This document shows, piece after piece, positions 1 through 8,593 of a DNA stretch of 64,000 nucleotides (its first letter is position 1; every line of letters starts with the position of its first letter). Under the pieces are notes generated by a model. That model saw only the letters and a list, made by a program, of their open reading frames with translations, ran no database searches and was not told where the DNA came from. The position numbers and the translations under genes were made by a program. The DNA is from Corynebacterium falsenii (GTDB lineage Bacteria > Actinomycetota > Actinomycetes > Mycobacteriales > Mycobacteriaceae). The stretch lies in the NCBI RefSeq assembly GCF_020099275.1, contig NZ_CP083646.1, forward strand, positions 1,736,001-1,800,000, written 5' to 3'.

Positions 1-294
1 GCCAACAGCCTTGAGGGTCAGCGCGGTATCGCGGAGGGATTCGCCCTTCTTCACCGACGAGGAGGAAGCGGAGATGTTGATGACGTCCGCGCTCATCCAC
101 TTTCCGGCGGTTTCAAAGCTGGAGCGGGTGCGGGTCGAGTTCTCGTAGAACATGGTGAAGATCGTGCGACCGCGCAGGGTGGGCAGCTTCTTCATTTCCC
201 GTCCCGCGAGGGCCTCCGCGAAGCGATCCGCTTCGTCCATGAGGCCGATGATCTCGTCTTTACTGAGGTCAGCGATGCTGAGAAGGTGTTTCAT
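1..294 (-). CDS. pyrB: Aspartate carbamoyltransferase catalytic chain, N-terminal part (gene runs off the left edge)
   Basis: Catalyses the committed step of pyrimidine synthesis, carbamoyl phosphate plus L-aspartate to carbamoyl aspartate, in the cytosol. The 98 visible codons begin [15 protein letters not shown]. The carbamoyl-phosphate loop STRTRSSFE is at residues 53-61 and the loop donated to the neighbouring subunit, [10 protein letters not shown], is at 77-86; both are diagnostic of this transcarbamylase. The rest of the protein lies outside the window. The start is 5 bp downstream of the pyrR stop, so the two genes are co-transcribed and share the PyrR-controlled leader. Identification is secure; completeness cannot be judged. 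Confidence 0.95.
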   Translation of the reverse strand, partial: MKHLLSIADLSKDEIIGLMDEADRFAEALAGREMKKLPTLRGRTIFTMFYENSTRTRSSFETAGKWMSADVINISASSSSVKKGESLRDTALTLKAVG

Positions 295-299
295 CGGTG

Positions 300-863
300 T
301 TAGCGCCTTTCCAAGACCACGCGGTCTTCGCCGTCGAGCTCGGCGAGCTCCACGGATACGTCTTCGACAGCTGCGGTGGGGATGTTCTTACCCACATAGT
401 CCGCGCGGATCGGCAGGCGGCGGTGGCCGCGGTCGATGAGAACTGCGACCTGAACGCTGTGGGGGCGGCCGAGATCGCGCAGCGCATCGAGAGCGGCGCG
501 GATGGAACGGCCGGAATAAAGAACGTCGTCGACGAGGATGACGATGGCATCATCAATACCCTCGGTCGGGATCTTCGTGGGTTTCAATGCCCGGTGCGTG
601 GTTTGGCGCAGATCGTCGCGGTACAGGGTGATGTCAAGGGACCCCTGGAACACGTCCACGCCGGAGAAGTTCTTGATGTTGTCGGCCAAGCGGCCGGCGA
701 GCGGCACACCCCCCGATGGGATCCCCAAGAGAACGACCCGGCGGGCCTGTTCACCATCGAGTGCCGTCTTTTCAATGATCTGGTGCGCGATGCGCGCGAC
801 AGTGCGGGCCACATCCCCCTGATCCAGCAGGGTGGTCTGCGACTCTTGATCTGTCGAGTTCAT
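300..863 (-). CDS. pyrR: Bifunctional pyr operon RNA-binding regulator / uracil phosphoribosyltransferase PyrR
   Basis: UMP-responsive RNA-binding repressor of the pyr operon that also has uracil phosphoribosyltransferase activity. The protein has 187 residues, normal for the family, with the type I PRPP-binding signature [10 protein letters not shown] at residues 111-120. The ATG at 863 is preceded by a strong Shine-Dalgarno (AAAGGAGG, 869-876). It is the first gene of the operon and is followed after 5 bp by pyrB. A PyrR-type hairpin directly upstream of the ribosome site suggests that PyrR represses its own translation, as reported for Mycobacterium smegmatis, rather than acting by the Bacillus attenuator. 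The name is secure; the mode of regulation is inferred. Confidence 0.95.
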   Translation of the reverse strand: MNSTDQESQTTLLDQGDVARTVARIAHQIIEKTALDGEQARRVVLLGIPSGGVPLAGRLADNIKNFSGVDVFQGSLDITLYRDDLRQTTHRALKPTKIPTEGIDDAIVILVDDVLYSGRSIRAALDALRDLGRPHSVQVAVLIDRGHRRLPIRADYVGKNIPTAAVEDVSVELAELDGEDRVVLERR

Positions 864-868
864 CGTGA

Positions 869-900
869 CCTCCTTTCCCGCCTCTCTGTGCGGTCTGTTA
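869..900 (-). promoter_or_regulatory. Putative PyrR-binding loop overlapping the pyrR ribosome-binding site
   Basis: The leader can form CCGC-ACAGAGAG-GCGG (893 to 878), whose loop carries the CAGAGAGGC core of known PyrR-binding loops. The hairpin ends one base before the AAAGGAGG Shine-Dalgarno at 876-869. A UMP-PyrR complex held here would block ribosome entry. I see no antiterminator/terminator pair between this site and the start codon, which argues for translational control. The stem is only 4 bp. Confidence 0.6.
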
Positions 901-927
901 AAGGATGTCTAACTCTGGTCAGAAAAG

Positions 928-936
928 AGTTTAGCA
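928..936 (-). promoter_or_regulatory. Putative extended -10 promoter element of pyrR
   Basis: TGCTAAACT is an extended -10 box (TGn followed by a TAnAnT-like hexamer). Transcription would begin near 921, giving a leader of about 58 nt that contains the PyrR loop. No -35 is recognisable, as is common in corynebacteria. The same nonamer lies upstream of efp. Confidence 0.45.
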
Positions 937-962
937 CGCCGGGCGGGGTTCGCCGGGCGTGC
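934..962 (-). terminator. Intrinsic terminator of the nusB operon
   Basis: The stem pairs gcacgcc (934-940) with ggcgtgc (956-962), then after a mismatch pairs ggcg with cgcc around a GGGTT/AACCC loop. In the minus-strand transcript it is followed by UAAACUCUUUUC. It starts about 30 bp after the nusB stop, and its 3' arm overlaps the pyrR -10 element. Confidence 0.65.
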
Positions 963-992
963 CCAGGCTGGGTACACCGAAGTGGGTGGGGG

Positions 993-1661
993 CTAGTTCT
1001 CCTCGGTTGTTTCCCTCGTGGAGTCCTCCGATGAGTCCTTCGTTAAGTCCTCGTTCGGCAACTCATCGTTCGCCGCAGGGTTCGTAGGTGCTGTGGCTTC
1101 TGTGGACTCTGTGGACTCTGTGGATCCCGTGCCCTCAGACGAAACAATGAGGTTATCGAGGTACGAGTCATCGTCGTTCTCGCGTGCCGTGGTTGCGGCA
1201 TCAGCGAGGCGCAGATCGGCCGTCTTCAGGATGCCGTCCAGTACGGCGTGCACATAGGCCGGGGCCTGATCGTTGGAGTACTCGCTGGCTAGTTCCACCC
1301 CCTCGGTGACGGACACGGGGTTGTCGACCTCGGGGTTGTACAACATCTCCCACGCGGTGACGCGCAGGACGGCGCGATCCACGGCGGGGATACGGTCGAG
1401 ACGCCAGTCGCTGGAGAGGTTCGACGCGATGGCATCATCGATGGCATCCAGGTGCACGGCGACTCCGGGAACGATGTCCTGGGTGTACTCCGGTACGGGC
1501 TTGACCTGGTTGTCCTGGTTGCGGGACAGCTCGATGCGATCCTCCAGGATCAACACCGGGTCGATGTCTCGAAACTCGGCCTCGAAGAGGATGTCCACGG
1601 CTCGGCGGCGCGCCTTGTAGCGCGAGCCGTGCCTTTTAAAGTTCTGCTTGGATGTGCTCAC
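993..1661 (-). CDS. nusB: Transcription antitermination protein NusB with an acidic C-terminal tail
   Basis: NusB binds boxA RNA together with NusE/S10 and supports rRNA antitermination. The all-helical domain covers about residues 12-155 (Arg-rich start [17 protein letters not shown], then [17 protein letters not shown]). The protein has 222 residues against about 140-160 usually. The excess is a Glu/Asp/Ser/Thr-rich tail from about 155 containing [11 protein letters not shown] at 180-190, encoded by a 9 bp tandem repeat (1091-1126). GTG start at 1661 with no strong Shine-Dalgarno. It lies downstream of efp, as in other actinobacteria. The role of the tail is unknown and it is probably disordered. 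Confidence 0.93.
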   Translation of the reverse strand: MSTSKQNFKRHGSRYKARRRAVDILFEAEFRDIDPVLILEDRIELSRNQDNQVKPVPEYTQDIVPGVAVHLDAIDDAIASNLSSDWRLDRIPAVDRAVLRVTAWEMLYNPEVDNPVSVTEGVELASEYSNDQAPAYVHAVLDGILKTADLRLADAATTARENDDDSYLDNLIVSSEGTGSTESTESTEATAPTNPAANDELPNEDLTKDSSEDSTRETTEEN

Positions 1662-1775
1662 AGTGTGCTTTGGATGCTCGTTAATGCTCAGTACTGCTTG
1701 AGGAGAAGAAAGGGAAAGAAGAGGGGCGCTACGGCCGCGGCGGAAACCGTGACTGCAGCCGCCTTCGCAGCCGAC

Positions 1776-2339
1776 TTAGTTGTTGACGCGGGAGAGGTAC
1801 TCGCCGGTGCGGGTGTCCACCTTGAGCACGTTGCCGGTCTCGATGAACAGCGGCACCTGGATCTCAGCACCGGTTTCCAGGGTGGCGGGCTTGGTGCCGC
1901 CGGTGGAGCGATCGCCCTGCAGGCCCGGATCGGTGTGCTCCACCTTGAGCTCAACGCTCACGGGAAGCTCAGCGAACAGCGGCTCGCCCTCGTGGAAGGA
2001 AACCTGAACCTGGGTGTTCTCTAGCAGGAACTTGGCACCGTCACCCATGAGGTGCGGAGCGAGCTCGACTTGGTCGTAGGTCTTGTCGTCCATGAGCACG
2101 AAGTTGGTGCCGTCGTTGTACAGGTAGGTCATGTCGCGGCGGTCCACCGTAGCGGTCTCGACCTTCACGCCAGCGTTGAAGGTCTTGTCCACGATCTTGC
2201 CGGAGACAACATCCTTGAGCTTGGTGCGCACGAATGCGGGACCCTTGCCGGGCTTCACGTGCTGGAACTCCAAGATCTGCTGCAGCTTGTTGTCCATCTT
2301 CAGGACGAGGCCATTCTTGAAATCTGCGGTAGTTGCCAC
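1776..2339 (-). CDS. efp: Translation elongation factor P
   Basis: EF-P rescues ribosomes stalled on polyproline by binding between the P and E sites. The 187 residues match the three-domain family. The tip loop carrying the functional lysine is PGKGPAF, with Lys32 in the modified-residue position. The GTG start at 2339 has AAGGAG 9 nt upstream. The leader is about 105 nt from a candidate -10 at 2451-2459. nusB follows after 114 bp, so the two may be co-transcribed. No EpmA- or YmfI-type modification enzyme is in the window, so the modification state of Lys32 is unknown. Confidence 0.96.
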   Translation of the reverse strand: MATTADFKNGLVLKMDNKLQQILEFQHVKPGKGPAFVRTKLKDVVSGKIVDKTFNAGVKVETATVDRRDMTYLYNDGTNFVLMDDKTYDQVELAPHLMGDGAKFLLENTQVQVSFHEGEPLFAELPVSVELKVEHTDPGLQGDRSTGGTKPATLETGAEIQVPLFIETGNVLKVDTRTGEYLSRVNN

Positions 2340-2450
2340 GGGCGAAAGCTCCTTGTGTTGCTTGAAGAATTGCTATGTAGTGCTCAGGTCAGTCCACGAC
2401 GACTGTCCCTGTCTGCGAAAAGTCGAAATGTCGAACAGAACCGGTCTGCC

Positions 2451-2459
2451 AGTTTAGCA
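2451..2459 (-). promoter_or_regulatory. Putative extended -10 promoter element of efp
   Basis: TGCTAAACT is identical to the candidate pyrR element and lies about 112 bp upstream of the efp start. It sits in the loop of a small inverted repeat (tgcca 2447-2451, tggca 2462-2466). No -35 seen. Confidence 0.4.
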
Positions 2460-2486
2460 CTTGGCAGGCCGAAACCCGTGATCCAC

Positions 2487-2522
2487 ACCGTCGAGCGGCT
2501 GGCCCGAGCACGCTTCGACGGT
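2487..2522 (-). terminator. Hairpin downstream of pepQ, possible terminator
   Basis: The 8 bp arms accgtcga (2487-2494) and tcgacggt (2515-2522) are perfectly complementary around a 20 nt loop. It begins 20 bp after the pepQ stop. No U-tract follows on the minus strand, so termination would be weak or factor-dependent. Confidence 0.4.
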
Positions 2523-2541
2523 CCACTCCGCAAGACCACCG

Positions 2542-3690
2542 CTACACCACGATGAGCTCCGTCGGCGACGGGTTGAGGCTCCGCGCGCCATCCGCAGTCA
2601 CCACGTACGTGTTCTCAATACGCAATCCGGTCTTGCCAGGCAGGTAGATGCCCGGCTCCACCGTGAGGGTCATCCCCTCCTTCGCCTCGTCTGCGGGGTC
2701 AACCCCAGCCGCGGCCCGCGGTGCTTCGTGGACGTCCAGGCCCACGCCGTGCCCGGTGGAGTGCACGAAGTATTCGCCGTAGCCGGCTTCGTCGATGATC
2801 TCGCGGCACGCGGTATCCACACCGCGCAGCGATGCCCCCCGCTTCACCGCTGCCTCGCCGGCCTTCTGGGAGCGGTAGACGATGTCGTACAGAGAGCGCG
2901 AGAGATCGTCCGGCTCCCCCACGCACACAGTGCGCGTCTGATCCGAGGCGTAGCCGTCCAGGTACACACCGAAATCCACGGTCACCAGGCCAGGCACGAT
3001 CACGTCCTTGGACACGCCGGCGTGTGGCTTGGAGCCGTTCGCACCGGAGGCCAGGATGGTGTCGAAGCTCAGCGCGTCGGCGCCCGCCTTGCGCAACCGG
3101 TACTCCAGGTCCGCTGCGGCCTCTATTTCCGTGATCCCCTCGCGGATACCGCCGTCGCGGATGAACTCCTGCCACACTGTGTCGGCCAGCTCCCCTGCTT
3201 CCGCCAGCGCGGCGATCTCGCCGCTGTCTTTGATCAGCCGCAGTTCTTCGACCAGGCCGGACACTACCTCCGGGTTGCCCAGCGCGTTGGCGCGCCCCAC
3301 GGGCATTGATGGCTCCACGGCGAAGCCGCGCTCCCCCGCCGCGTTCGTCATCACCTCGAAGACCTGTTGCTTGACCGCAATGGTCAGGTCATCCGGTTCA
3401 CCGGTTTCGATGCGGATCTGAGTATCGTACCGACCGTCCGTGGCGATGGTGTGGTGCCCGGACGTGCTCACCAGCAGCGCGGCGTTCGAGCCGGAGAACC
3501 CGGTGAGGTACCGGATGTTCTTCAGGTCCGTCACCAGCAACGCGGGGTGATCTGACTTGCTGAGTTCTTCGACCAGTCGACGCCGCCGTGCCGCGAACAC
3601 CTCAGTGCGGTTCTGGGTGCTCGCAGATCCCTGATCGGCAGGGTCGTGGGAATTGGTGGTCGAGGAAGATGCAGAAGATTGGGAAGTCAT
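2542..3690 (-). CDS. pepQ: M24 family aminopeptidase (Xaa-Pro dipeptidase / aminopeptidase P type)
   Basis: Cytosolic dinuclear-metal peptidase that removes N-terminal residues next to proline. In the 382-residue protein the five metal ligands of the pita-bread fold are visible: Asp239 (VTVDFG), Asp250 (YASDQTRT), His314 (STGHGVG), Glu345 (VEPGIY) and Glu359 (RIENTY). The N-terminal half (about 45-160) is the creatinase-like domain. I place the start at 3690; a longer frame to 3912 would run far into aroQ. It lies 20 bp downstream of aroQ and upstream of efp, the actinobacterial order. Dipeptidase versus aminopeptidase specificity cannot be told from sequence. Confidence 0.9.
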   Translation of the reverse strand: MTSQSSASSSTTNSHDPADQGSASTQNRTEVFAARRRRLVEELSKSDHPALLVTDLKNIRYLTGFSGSNAALLVSTSGHHTIATDGRYDTQIRIETGEPDDLTIAVKQQVFEVMTNAAGERGFAVEPSMPVGRANALGNPEVVSGLVEELRLIKDSGEIAALAEAGELADTVWQEFIRDGGIREGITEIEAAADLEYRLRKAGADALSFDTILASGANGSKPHAGVSKDVIVPGLVTVDFGVYLDGYASDQTRTVCVGEPDDLSRSLYDIVYRSQKAGEAAVKRGASLRGVDTACREIIDEAGYGEYFVHSTGHGVGLDVHEAPRAAAGVDPADEAKEGMTLTVEPGIYLPGKTGLRIENTYVVTADGARSLNPSPTELIVV

Positions 3691-3710
3691 AGCTTCCCAG
3701 CCTAACCGTC

Positions 3711-4178
3711 TTATTGGACCAATGCGTGCAGGGCCGCGTGATAGCCGTAGGTGCCCAGCCCCACGATGATGCCCTTCGCCTGAGCGCTGAGGTAGCTGTG
3801 GTGGCGGAACTCCTCGCGGGCGTGGACGTTGGAGATGTGCACCTCGATGTACCCTGCGCCGTCTGCGATCTCCGCGAGCGCGTCGCGCAGCGCCACGGAG
3901 GTGTGCGTCCATCCGCCGGGGTTGATGATCACGGCCTCGCCTGCGTCCGCCGCCTGGTGGATGCGATTGAGCATGTCTCCCTCATGGTTGGTTTGGAAGA
4001 AGTCGATTGCCACGCCGAGCTTCTCGGCATCGGCGCGCAGGTCGCGTTCCACGTCGGCCAGGGTTGTGTGTCCGTACACGTCGGGCTGGCGCTTGCCGAG
4101 GCGATTGAGGTTGGGACCGTTGAGGACAACCACGGTTGGTCGATCCGAGTGCTGCGGGCTGGCAGGTGCGTCAGTCAT
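3711..4178 (-). CDS. aroQ: Type II 3-dehydroquinate dehydratase
   Basis: Third step of the shikimate pathway, 3-dehydroquinate to 3-dehydroshikimate, by a dodecameric type II enzyme. The 155 residues match the family. Motifs in order: NGPNLNRLG (20-28), catalytic Tyr35 in DVYG after Arg30, FQTNHEG (61-67), INPGGWTH (85-92) and [14 protein letters not shown] (112-125) with the active-site His. The ATG at 4178 (MTDAPAS) is preferred over an upstream ATG because homologues start here and AGGAA lies upstream. It is 37 bp downstream of aroB in one transcript. Confidence 0.96.
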   Translation of the reverse strand: MTDAPASPQHSDRPTVVVLNGPNLNRLGKRQPDVYGHTTLADVERDLRADAEKLGVAIDFFQTNHEGDMLNRIHQAADAGEAVIINPGGWTHTSVALRDALAEIADGAGYIEVHISNVHAREEFRHHSYLSAQAKGIIVGLGTYGYHAALHALVQ

Positions 4179-4215
4179 GGGTATCTCGTTCCTAGTGATA
4201 ATGCGGTAGCCGTGG

Positions 4216-5310
4216 TTATGCGGTAGCCGTAGCCTGGTACGCCGCGTCAAGGAGCTCCCGGCTAGGTCCCTCCAACCTCGTGGGATGCCCGACGGACTCC
4301 AGCACCACGAAGCGAATCACGCCGGCCTTGTTCTTCTTGTCCCGGCCCATGGCGACCAGCAGCGTATCCAGGTCTGCCCCATCGTAGGAGGTTGGCAGAC
4401 CAATGGATTTAAGGATCTCCCGGTGGCGCTCCACCGCAGCGTCATCGAGCAAGCCAGCTGCCTTGGCAAGCTCGGCCTCGAACATCATGCCCACGGCTAC
4501 GGCATTGCCGTGGCGCCAGCGGTAGTTCTCGTGGTGCTCCACAGCGTGGCCGTAGGTGTGGCCATAGTTGAGGATCTCACGCAGGTGGGACTCCTTGAGG
4601 TCCTGGGAGACCACGGACGCCTTGACCTTGATCGCGCGCTCGATGAGCTCCGGCAGCGACCCCTTCGGATCCAGAGCTGCAGCCGGATCAGCTTCGTAGA
4701 TGCGCAGGATCTCGGTGTCGGCGATAAATCCGGCTTTGACGATCTCCGCTGAGCCCGCCACGATTTCGTTCTTCGGCAGCGTGTCGAGCACGTCAAGGTC
4801 TACGATGACCGCCGCGGGCTCGTGGAAGCTGCCGACGAGGTTCTTACCCGCGTCCGTATTGATACCGGTCTTGCCACCGACCGCGGCGTCCACCATCGCC
4901 AGCAACGTGGTTGGGTAGTGCACCACGTCGATGCCACGCATCCACGTGGCAGCGATGAATCCGGCCAGGTCGGTAGCCGCACCACCACCGATGCCAACGA
5001 TGGCGTCCTGGCGGGTCAATCCGGCTTCGGCGCACGACTGCCAGCAGGCAGCGGCGGAGTCAATGGTCTTGCCGTCCTCGGCGTCGGCGATCTCGTGCTC
5101 ACTGACGTGGAAACCGGCCTTGCGCAGACCTGCCGCTACGAGCTCGGCCCGCTCGCGCAGGGCGGGCTGGAAGATCAGCAGATAGGTTTGGGCGCGCGGG
5201 GTGGCGTCGAGAATAGAGCGCACCGCGAACTCGGTGCCGTGAGCAATAAAGACCTCGTAGGGAGAAGCGGAACGGACGGGGATGCTCGCGGTATGCGTGT
5301 TAGCTGTCAT
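4216..5310 (-). CDS. aroB: 3-dehydroquinate synthase
   Basis: NAD- and metal-dependent cyclisation of DAHP to 3-dehydroquinate. The 364-residue protein shows the nucleotide-binding [11 protein letters not shown], the Lys-rich AVGGKTGIN segment and the metal-ligand region [20 protein letters not shown] start it at the ATG at 5310 (MTANTHTAS). The frame stays open further upstream, but that part is the aroK coding region in another frame. The start overlaps the end of aroK by 11 nt, which implies translational coupling. Confidence 0.96.
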   Translation of the reverse strand: MTANTHTASIPVRSASPYEVFIAHGTEFAVRSILDATPRAQTYLLIFQPALRERAELVAAGLRKAGFHVSEHEIADAEDGKTIDSAAACWQSCAEAGLTRQDAIVGIGGGAATDLAGFIAATWMRGIDVVHYPTTLLAMVDAAVGGKTGINTDAGKNLVGSFHEPAAVIVDLDVLDTLPKNEIVAGSAEIVKAGFIADTEILRIYEADPAAALDPKGSLPELIERAIKVKASVVSQDLKESHLREILNYGHTYGHAVEHHENYRWRHGNAVAVGMMFEAELAKAAGLLDDAAVERHREILKSIGLPTSYDGADLDTLLVAMGRDKKNKAGVIRFVVLESVGHPTRLEGPSRELLDAAYQATATA

Positions 5311-5839
5311 AGTTGCTGTCGCCCTCCTCGGCGGCCATGTCTTCGAGGAACATGAGGATGTCTGCCACAACGCGCTGCGGCTCTTTGCCATCGCAATGCA
5401 CCATGAAGTTGGAGACCTCCTCGTACCACTCCGAGCGCTGCTCGAAGAGCTCCTGATATTTCTGCCGAGGGTCCTTGACGCGCAGCAGCGGGCGGGCATC
5501 ACTACGGGAAGTGCGGCGCACGCCCTCGTCGATGGAGACGTTGAGGTACACCACCCACTGATCCTGCAGCAGCTCCCGGGTGGATTCAGTGGTGACCGCT
5601 CCCCCGCCCAGCGAGACCACACCGTTGGTCTGCAGGGCCTCGGCTACGGCTTCGGCTTCGAGGCGGCGAAACTCCGGTTCCCCAACCTCGGTGAGCAGAT
5701 CGCCACACGGCTTAGAGAACCGCTGTTCCAGCACCTGATCAGTGTCCACCAACCCCACGCTGAGGGCATTGGACAACCGCTTACCAATCGTGGTCTTGCC
5801 GCTTCCCGGCAGACCGACCAAGACAACCCGTGGTTTCAT
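5300..5839 (-). CDS. aroK: Shikimate kinase
   Basis: ATP-dependent phosphorylation of shikimate at O-3. The 179 residues match the family. Walker A GLPGSGKTT is at 9-17, the shikimate-binding Asp at 34 (VDTD), Arg58 in EFRRLE, the GGG turn at 78-80, and the lid arginines in RSDARPLLR. The start is the ATG at 5839, 10 bp downstream of the aroC stop. Its 3' end overlaps aroB by 11 nt. The acidic C-terminus (EEGDSNYDS) is a small family variation. Confidence 0.96.
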   Translation of the reverse strand: MKPRVVLVGLPGSGKTTIGKRLSNALSVGLVDTDQVLEQRFSKPCGDLLTEVGEPEFRRLEAEAVAEALQTNGVVSLGGGAVTTESTRELLQDQWVVYLNVSIDEGVRRTSRSDARPLLRVKDPRQKYQELFEQRSEWYEEVSNFMVHCDGKEPQRVVADILMFLEDMAAEEGDSNYDS

Positions 5840-5849
5840 CGTGGTACCC

Positions 5850-7094
5850 CTACTTCTCCTGCTCCCCCTGGGAGTCCCCGGGCCAGCCCAGCTTCTCGGT
5901 GCAGTAGTCCAGGTAGGCCTGGTAGTTCCGGCGGGTCTCCTCGAGGCTGTCGCCGCCGAACTTCTTGAGCACGGCGCGGGCCAGCACGAGTGCGACCATC
6001 GTCTCGGCCACCACGCCAGCGGCGGGCACGGCGACCACGTCGGAGCGCTGGTGGATGCCGGTGGCGGCATCACCCGTGGCCATATCGACTGTCTTGAGCG
6101 CACGTGGAACGGTGCTGATCGGCTTCATCGCGGCGCGGACGATGAGGGTCTCCCCGTTCGTCATCCCGCCCTCGATACCACCGGCGCGGTTGGTCGCGCG
6201 GGTCACGCCACCCTCGGGGTTCGCCTCCATCTCGTCGTGCGCCTCGGAGCCGCGGCGGCGGGCTTCCTCGAAGCCATCGCCGATCTCCACGCCCTTGATG
6301 GCCTGGATACCCATGACCGCCGCGGCGAGCTGCGAGTCTAGGCGCTCGTCACCGGAAACGTGCGACCCCAGACCGATGGGCAGCCCCTTCACCACCACCT
6401 CGACGATTCCGCCGAGGGTATCGCCAGACTTCTTCGCCGCCTTGATCTGCTCGATCATGTCCTCCTCCGCAGCCTTGTCGAAGGCGCGCACGGGGGACTC
6501 ATCGATGGCAGTCAGATCGTTGAAGGACGGCACTGGTCCCTGGTACGGCGCGGACTGGCCGATGGAGATGACGTGGGAGAACACCTCCACGCCCAGGACC
6601 TCGCGCAACACAGCGCGGGCGAACGTACCAGCCGCCACGCGCGCGGCGGTTTCGCGGGCAGAGGAGCGCTCCAGGATCGGGCGGGCTTCCTCGTGGTCGT
6701 ACTTCACCATGCCGGAGAAGTCGGCGTGGCCGGGGCGCGGGCGGGTCAGCTTCGCGCCGCGCCCGGAGGCCATCTCCTTGGCCACCTCTTCATCGCTGAG
6801 GTCGATGGGATCGGCAGACATGATCGTGGTCCACTTCGGCCACTCCGTGTTGCCAATCATCACGGCCACTGGGCTGCCAAGGGTCTTGCCGTGGCGCACG
6901 CCGCCGATGAACGTCACCTCATCCGCCTCGAACTTCATCCGAGCACCGCGGCCGTATCCCAGGCGACGCCGCGCCAGCTGATACGAGACATCCTCGCGCG
7001 TCACGCTGAGCCCAGCGGGCAGGTTCTCGACAACGGAGATGAGGGCTTGGCCGTGCGATTCACCGGCAGTAGTCCATCGAAGCATGCCCAACAT
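5850..7094 (-). CDS. aroC: Chorismate synthase
   Basis: Flavin-dependent elimination of phosphate from EPSP to give chorismate. Signatures: [11 protein letters not shown] at the N-terminus, [26 protein letters not shown] with the catalytic histidine, [12 protein letters not shown] and [11 protein letters not shown]. Three in-frame ATGs (7097, 7094, 7085) are possible. I chose 7094 (MLGMLRW) because GCAGG lies about 9 nt upstream, but many homologues start at the position equal to 7085. aroK follows after 10 bp. Length is about 414 residues, slightly above the family norm. Confidence 0.95.
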   Translation of the reverse strand: MLGMLRWTTAGESHGQALISVVENLPAGLSVTREDVSYQLARRRLGYGRGARMKFEADEVTFIGGVRHGKTLGSPVAVMIGNTEWPKWTTIMSADPIDLSDEEVAKEMASGRGAKLTRPRPGHADFSGMVKYDHEEARPILERSSARETAARVAAGTFARAVLREVLGVEVFSHVISIGQSAPYQGPVPSFNDLTAIDESPVRAFDKAAEEDMIEQIKAAKKSGDTLGGIVEVVVKGLPIGLGSHVSGDERLDSQLAAAVMGIQAIKGVEIGDGFEEARRRGSEAHDEMEANPEGGVTRATNRAGGIEGGMTNGETLIVRAAMKPISTVPRALKTVDMATGDAATGIHQRSDVVAVPAAGVVAETMVALVLARAVLKKFGGDSLEETRRNYQAYLDYCTEKLGWPGDSQGEQEK

Positions 7095-7124
7095 CATACT
7101 TCGTGCCTGCGACAACGCCGTTGT

Positions 7125-7589
7125 CTACCCCACTGCTAGGGGGTAGATCAGCGCCACCACCGTTCCCGCCATCATCGCCGGTGCCATCGGCGCTCGTGGG
7201 ATCCACTTTTTCCCTTCGACGCCCCACCGTCTCCCCCACCACAGCATCCCAAGGGCTTGCAGTGCTCCGCTGGCCCCCAGGGCGAGCCACAATCCCACCG
7301 GATCAACCAGCGCCACGACCGTGCCCAGGCTCAACCCCAACTTCGCATCCCCAGCCCCAGCGTGCAGGCGCGGACTGCACCGGCACAACCCGACTGCGAC
7401 GCCCCACCAGGCGGCACCGCCTGCAATCGCCCATGGATGCCCCACGCTCAGCGCGACCGCTGCGGCCACACCTGCTGCTGGCACAGAGAGGGTGTTGGGG
7501 ATGCGGTGGCTGGTGGCGTCGGCGATAACGACCACCACAGCCCACGCCACCCCGGCGCCAATGAGAAAACCCGCCATCATGCCGATCAC
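7125..7589 (-). CDS. Small A24-family prepilin peptidase-like membrane protein
   Basis: A 154-residue polytopic membrane protein with the two aspartates of type IV prepilin peptidases: Asp24 (IADATSHRIPN) and Asp81 in the GxGD motif GAGDAKLG. It corresponds to the C-terminal peptidase half only; the N-terminal methyltransferase domain of PilD is absent, as is usual in actinobacteria. GTG start at 7589. It sits between aroE and aroC, the position of the homologue in M. tuberculosis. No pilin or Tad gene is in the window, so its substrate must be encoded elsewhere, or it serves another role. Confidence 0.85.
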   Translation of the reverse strand: MIGMMAGFLIGAGVAWAVVVVIADATSHRIPNTLSVPAAGVAAAVALSVGHPWAIAGGAAWWGVAVGLCRCSPRLHAGAGDAKLGLSLGTVVALVDPVGLWLALGASGALQALGMLWWGRRWGVEGKKWIPRAPMAPAMMAGTVVALIYPLAVG

Positions 7590-7680
7590 GATAGGGTCAC
7601 GGGGATGAGGCGGGCAAGGGGTGGGTCACTGCGCTGTGGATAACACGGGGAATCCGATGCCTTGTGGCGGTGACAGCGAG

Positions 7681-8574
7681 CTAATGGGCCTCCGCCTTGG
7701 CCTGCAACACGGTGGCGAGCATGAGGCCAGAAGGGACCTCGTGGCCGGTGAACAGCCGGAACTGCTCTTCAGCCTGGCCTGCGAGCATGCGTAGACCATC
7801 GGCGTGTGGAATGCCAGCGTCCCGGGCGGCTGTGAGCAACGGGGTGGGATACGGATCGTAGATCACGTCGATAATCGCACGGGCGTGGCACAGATCCTCG
7901 CACAAGTTCTCCGCGGCGTGGGCCGGGACCGTGGAGATCACCACGGAGGCCGACCGCGTGCTGGCGGCCAGGCCAGGCTCGTCGAAGCGGTGCCACGAAA
8001 ACTCCATGCCGAAAGATTCCACGAGCGCCTGCAGGTTCAGCGCCCGCTCGGAACGGGCGAGGACCGTCACGTGTGTGCAACCCGCAGCGGCCAGCGCTGC
8101 GACGGCGGGGCGGGCGGTACCACCATTACCGACCACCACGGCCTGCGTACCGTCGAGCTCCACGCCCTGCTTGCGCACGGACTCCAGGCAAGCTGTCACG
8201 CCATCAACGTCCGTGTTGTCCGCGAGCCACTTCCCGTCCTCGGTGGGAACCAGCGTGTTAGCCGCACCGATTTCGTGAGCGCGGGTGGTAGCGAGGTCTG
8301 CCAGCTCGAGGGCATCGGACTTGATGGGCATGGTCACGGAGAAGCCACGGACGTTGCTGTCTGCAGCCTCGAGGAGGTGGCGGACATCGCGCGCCTGGCC
8401 AGCTTCAATGCGGGCGTAGGTGAAGTCCAGCCCGAGGGCTTCGTAACCCGCGGTGTGCAGCACCGGCGACAGCGAATGTTCGATGGGCTGACCGAGCACG
8501 GCGCACCGGGGGCCGGAAAGGTGGGCGAACTCCTCAGCGGTCAGAACGTCGGCGTGAGACGAAAGTTCAGTCAC
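7681..8574 (-). CDS. aroE: Shikimate dehydrogenase
   Basis: NADPH-dependent reduction of 3-dehydroshikimate. The 297-residue protein has the shikimate-binding serines in IEHSLSP (Ser34, Ser36), the catalytic Lys85 (TMPIKSDAL) and Asp122 (DNTDVDG), and a dinucleotide-binding VVGNGGTARPAV. It lies 19 bp downstream of mltG with no terminator between. A paralogous quinate dehydrogenase is possible in corynebacteria, but the clustering with mltG, ruvX and alaS, as in M. tuberculosis, supports the biosynthetic enzyme. Confidence 0.92.
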   Translation of the reverse strand: MTELSSHADVLTAEEFAHLSGPRCAVLGQPIEHSLSPVLHTAGYEALGLDFTYARIEAGQARDVRHLLEAADSNVRGFSVTMPIKSDALELADLATTRAHEIGAANTLVPTEDGKWLADNTDVDGVTACLESVRKQGVELDGTQAVVVGNGGTARPAVAALAAAGCTHVTVLARSERALNLQALVESFGMEFSWHRFDEPGLAASTRSASVVISTVPAHAAENLCEDLCHARAIIDVIYDPYPTPLLTAARDAGIPHADGLRMLAGQAEEQFRLFTGHEVPSGLMLATVLQAKAEAH

Positions 8575-8593
8575 GGGGGCAGCCTATCCTTTC

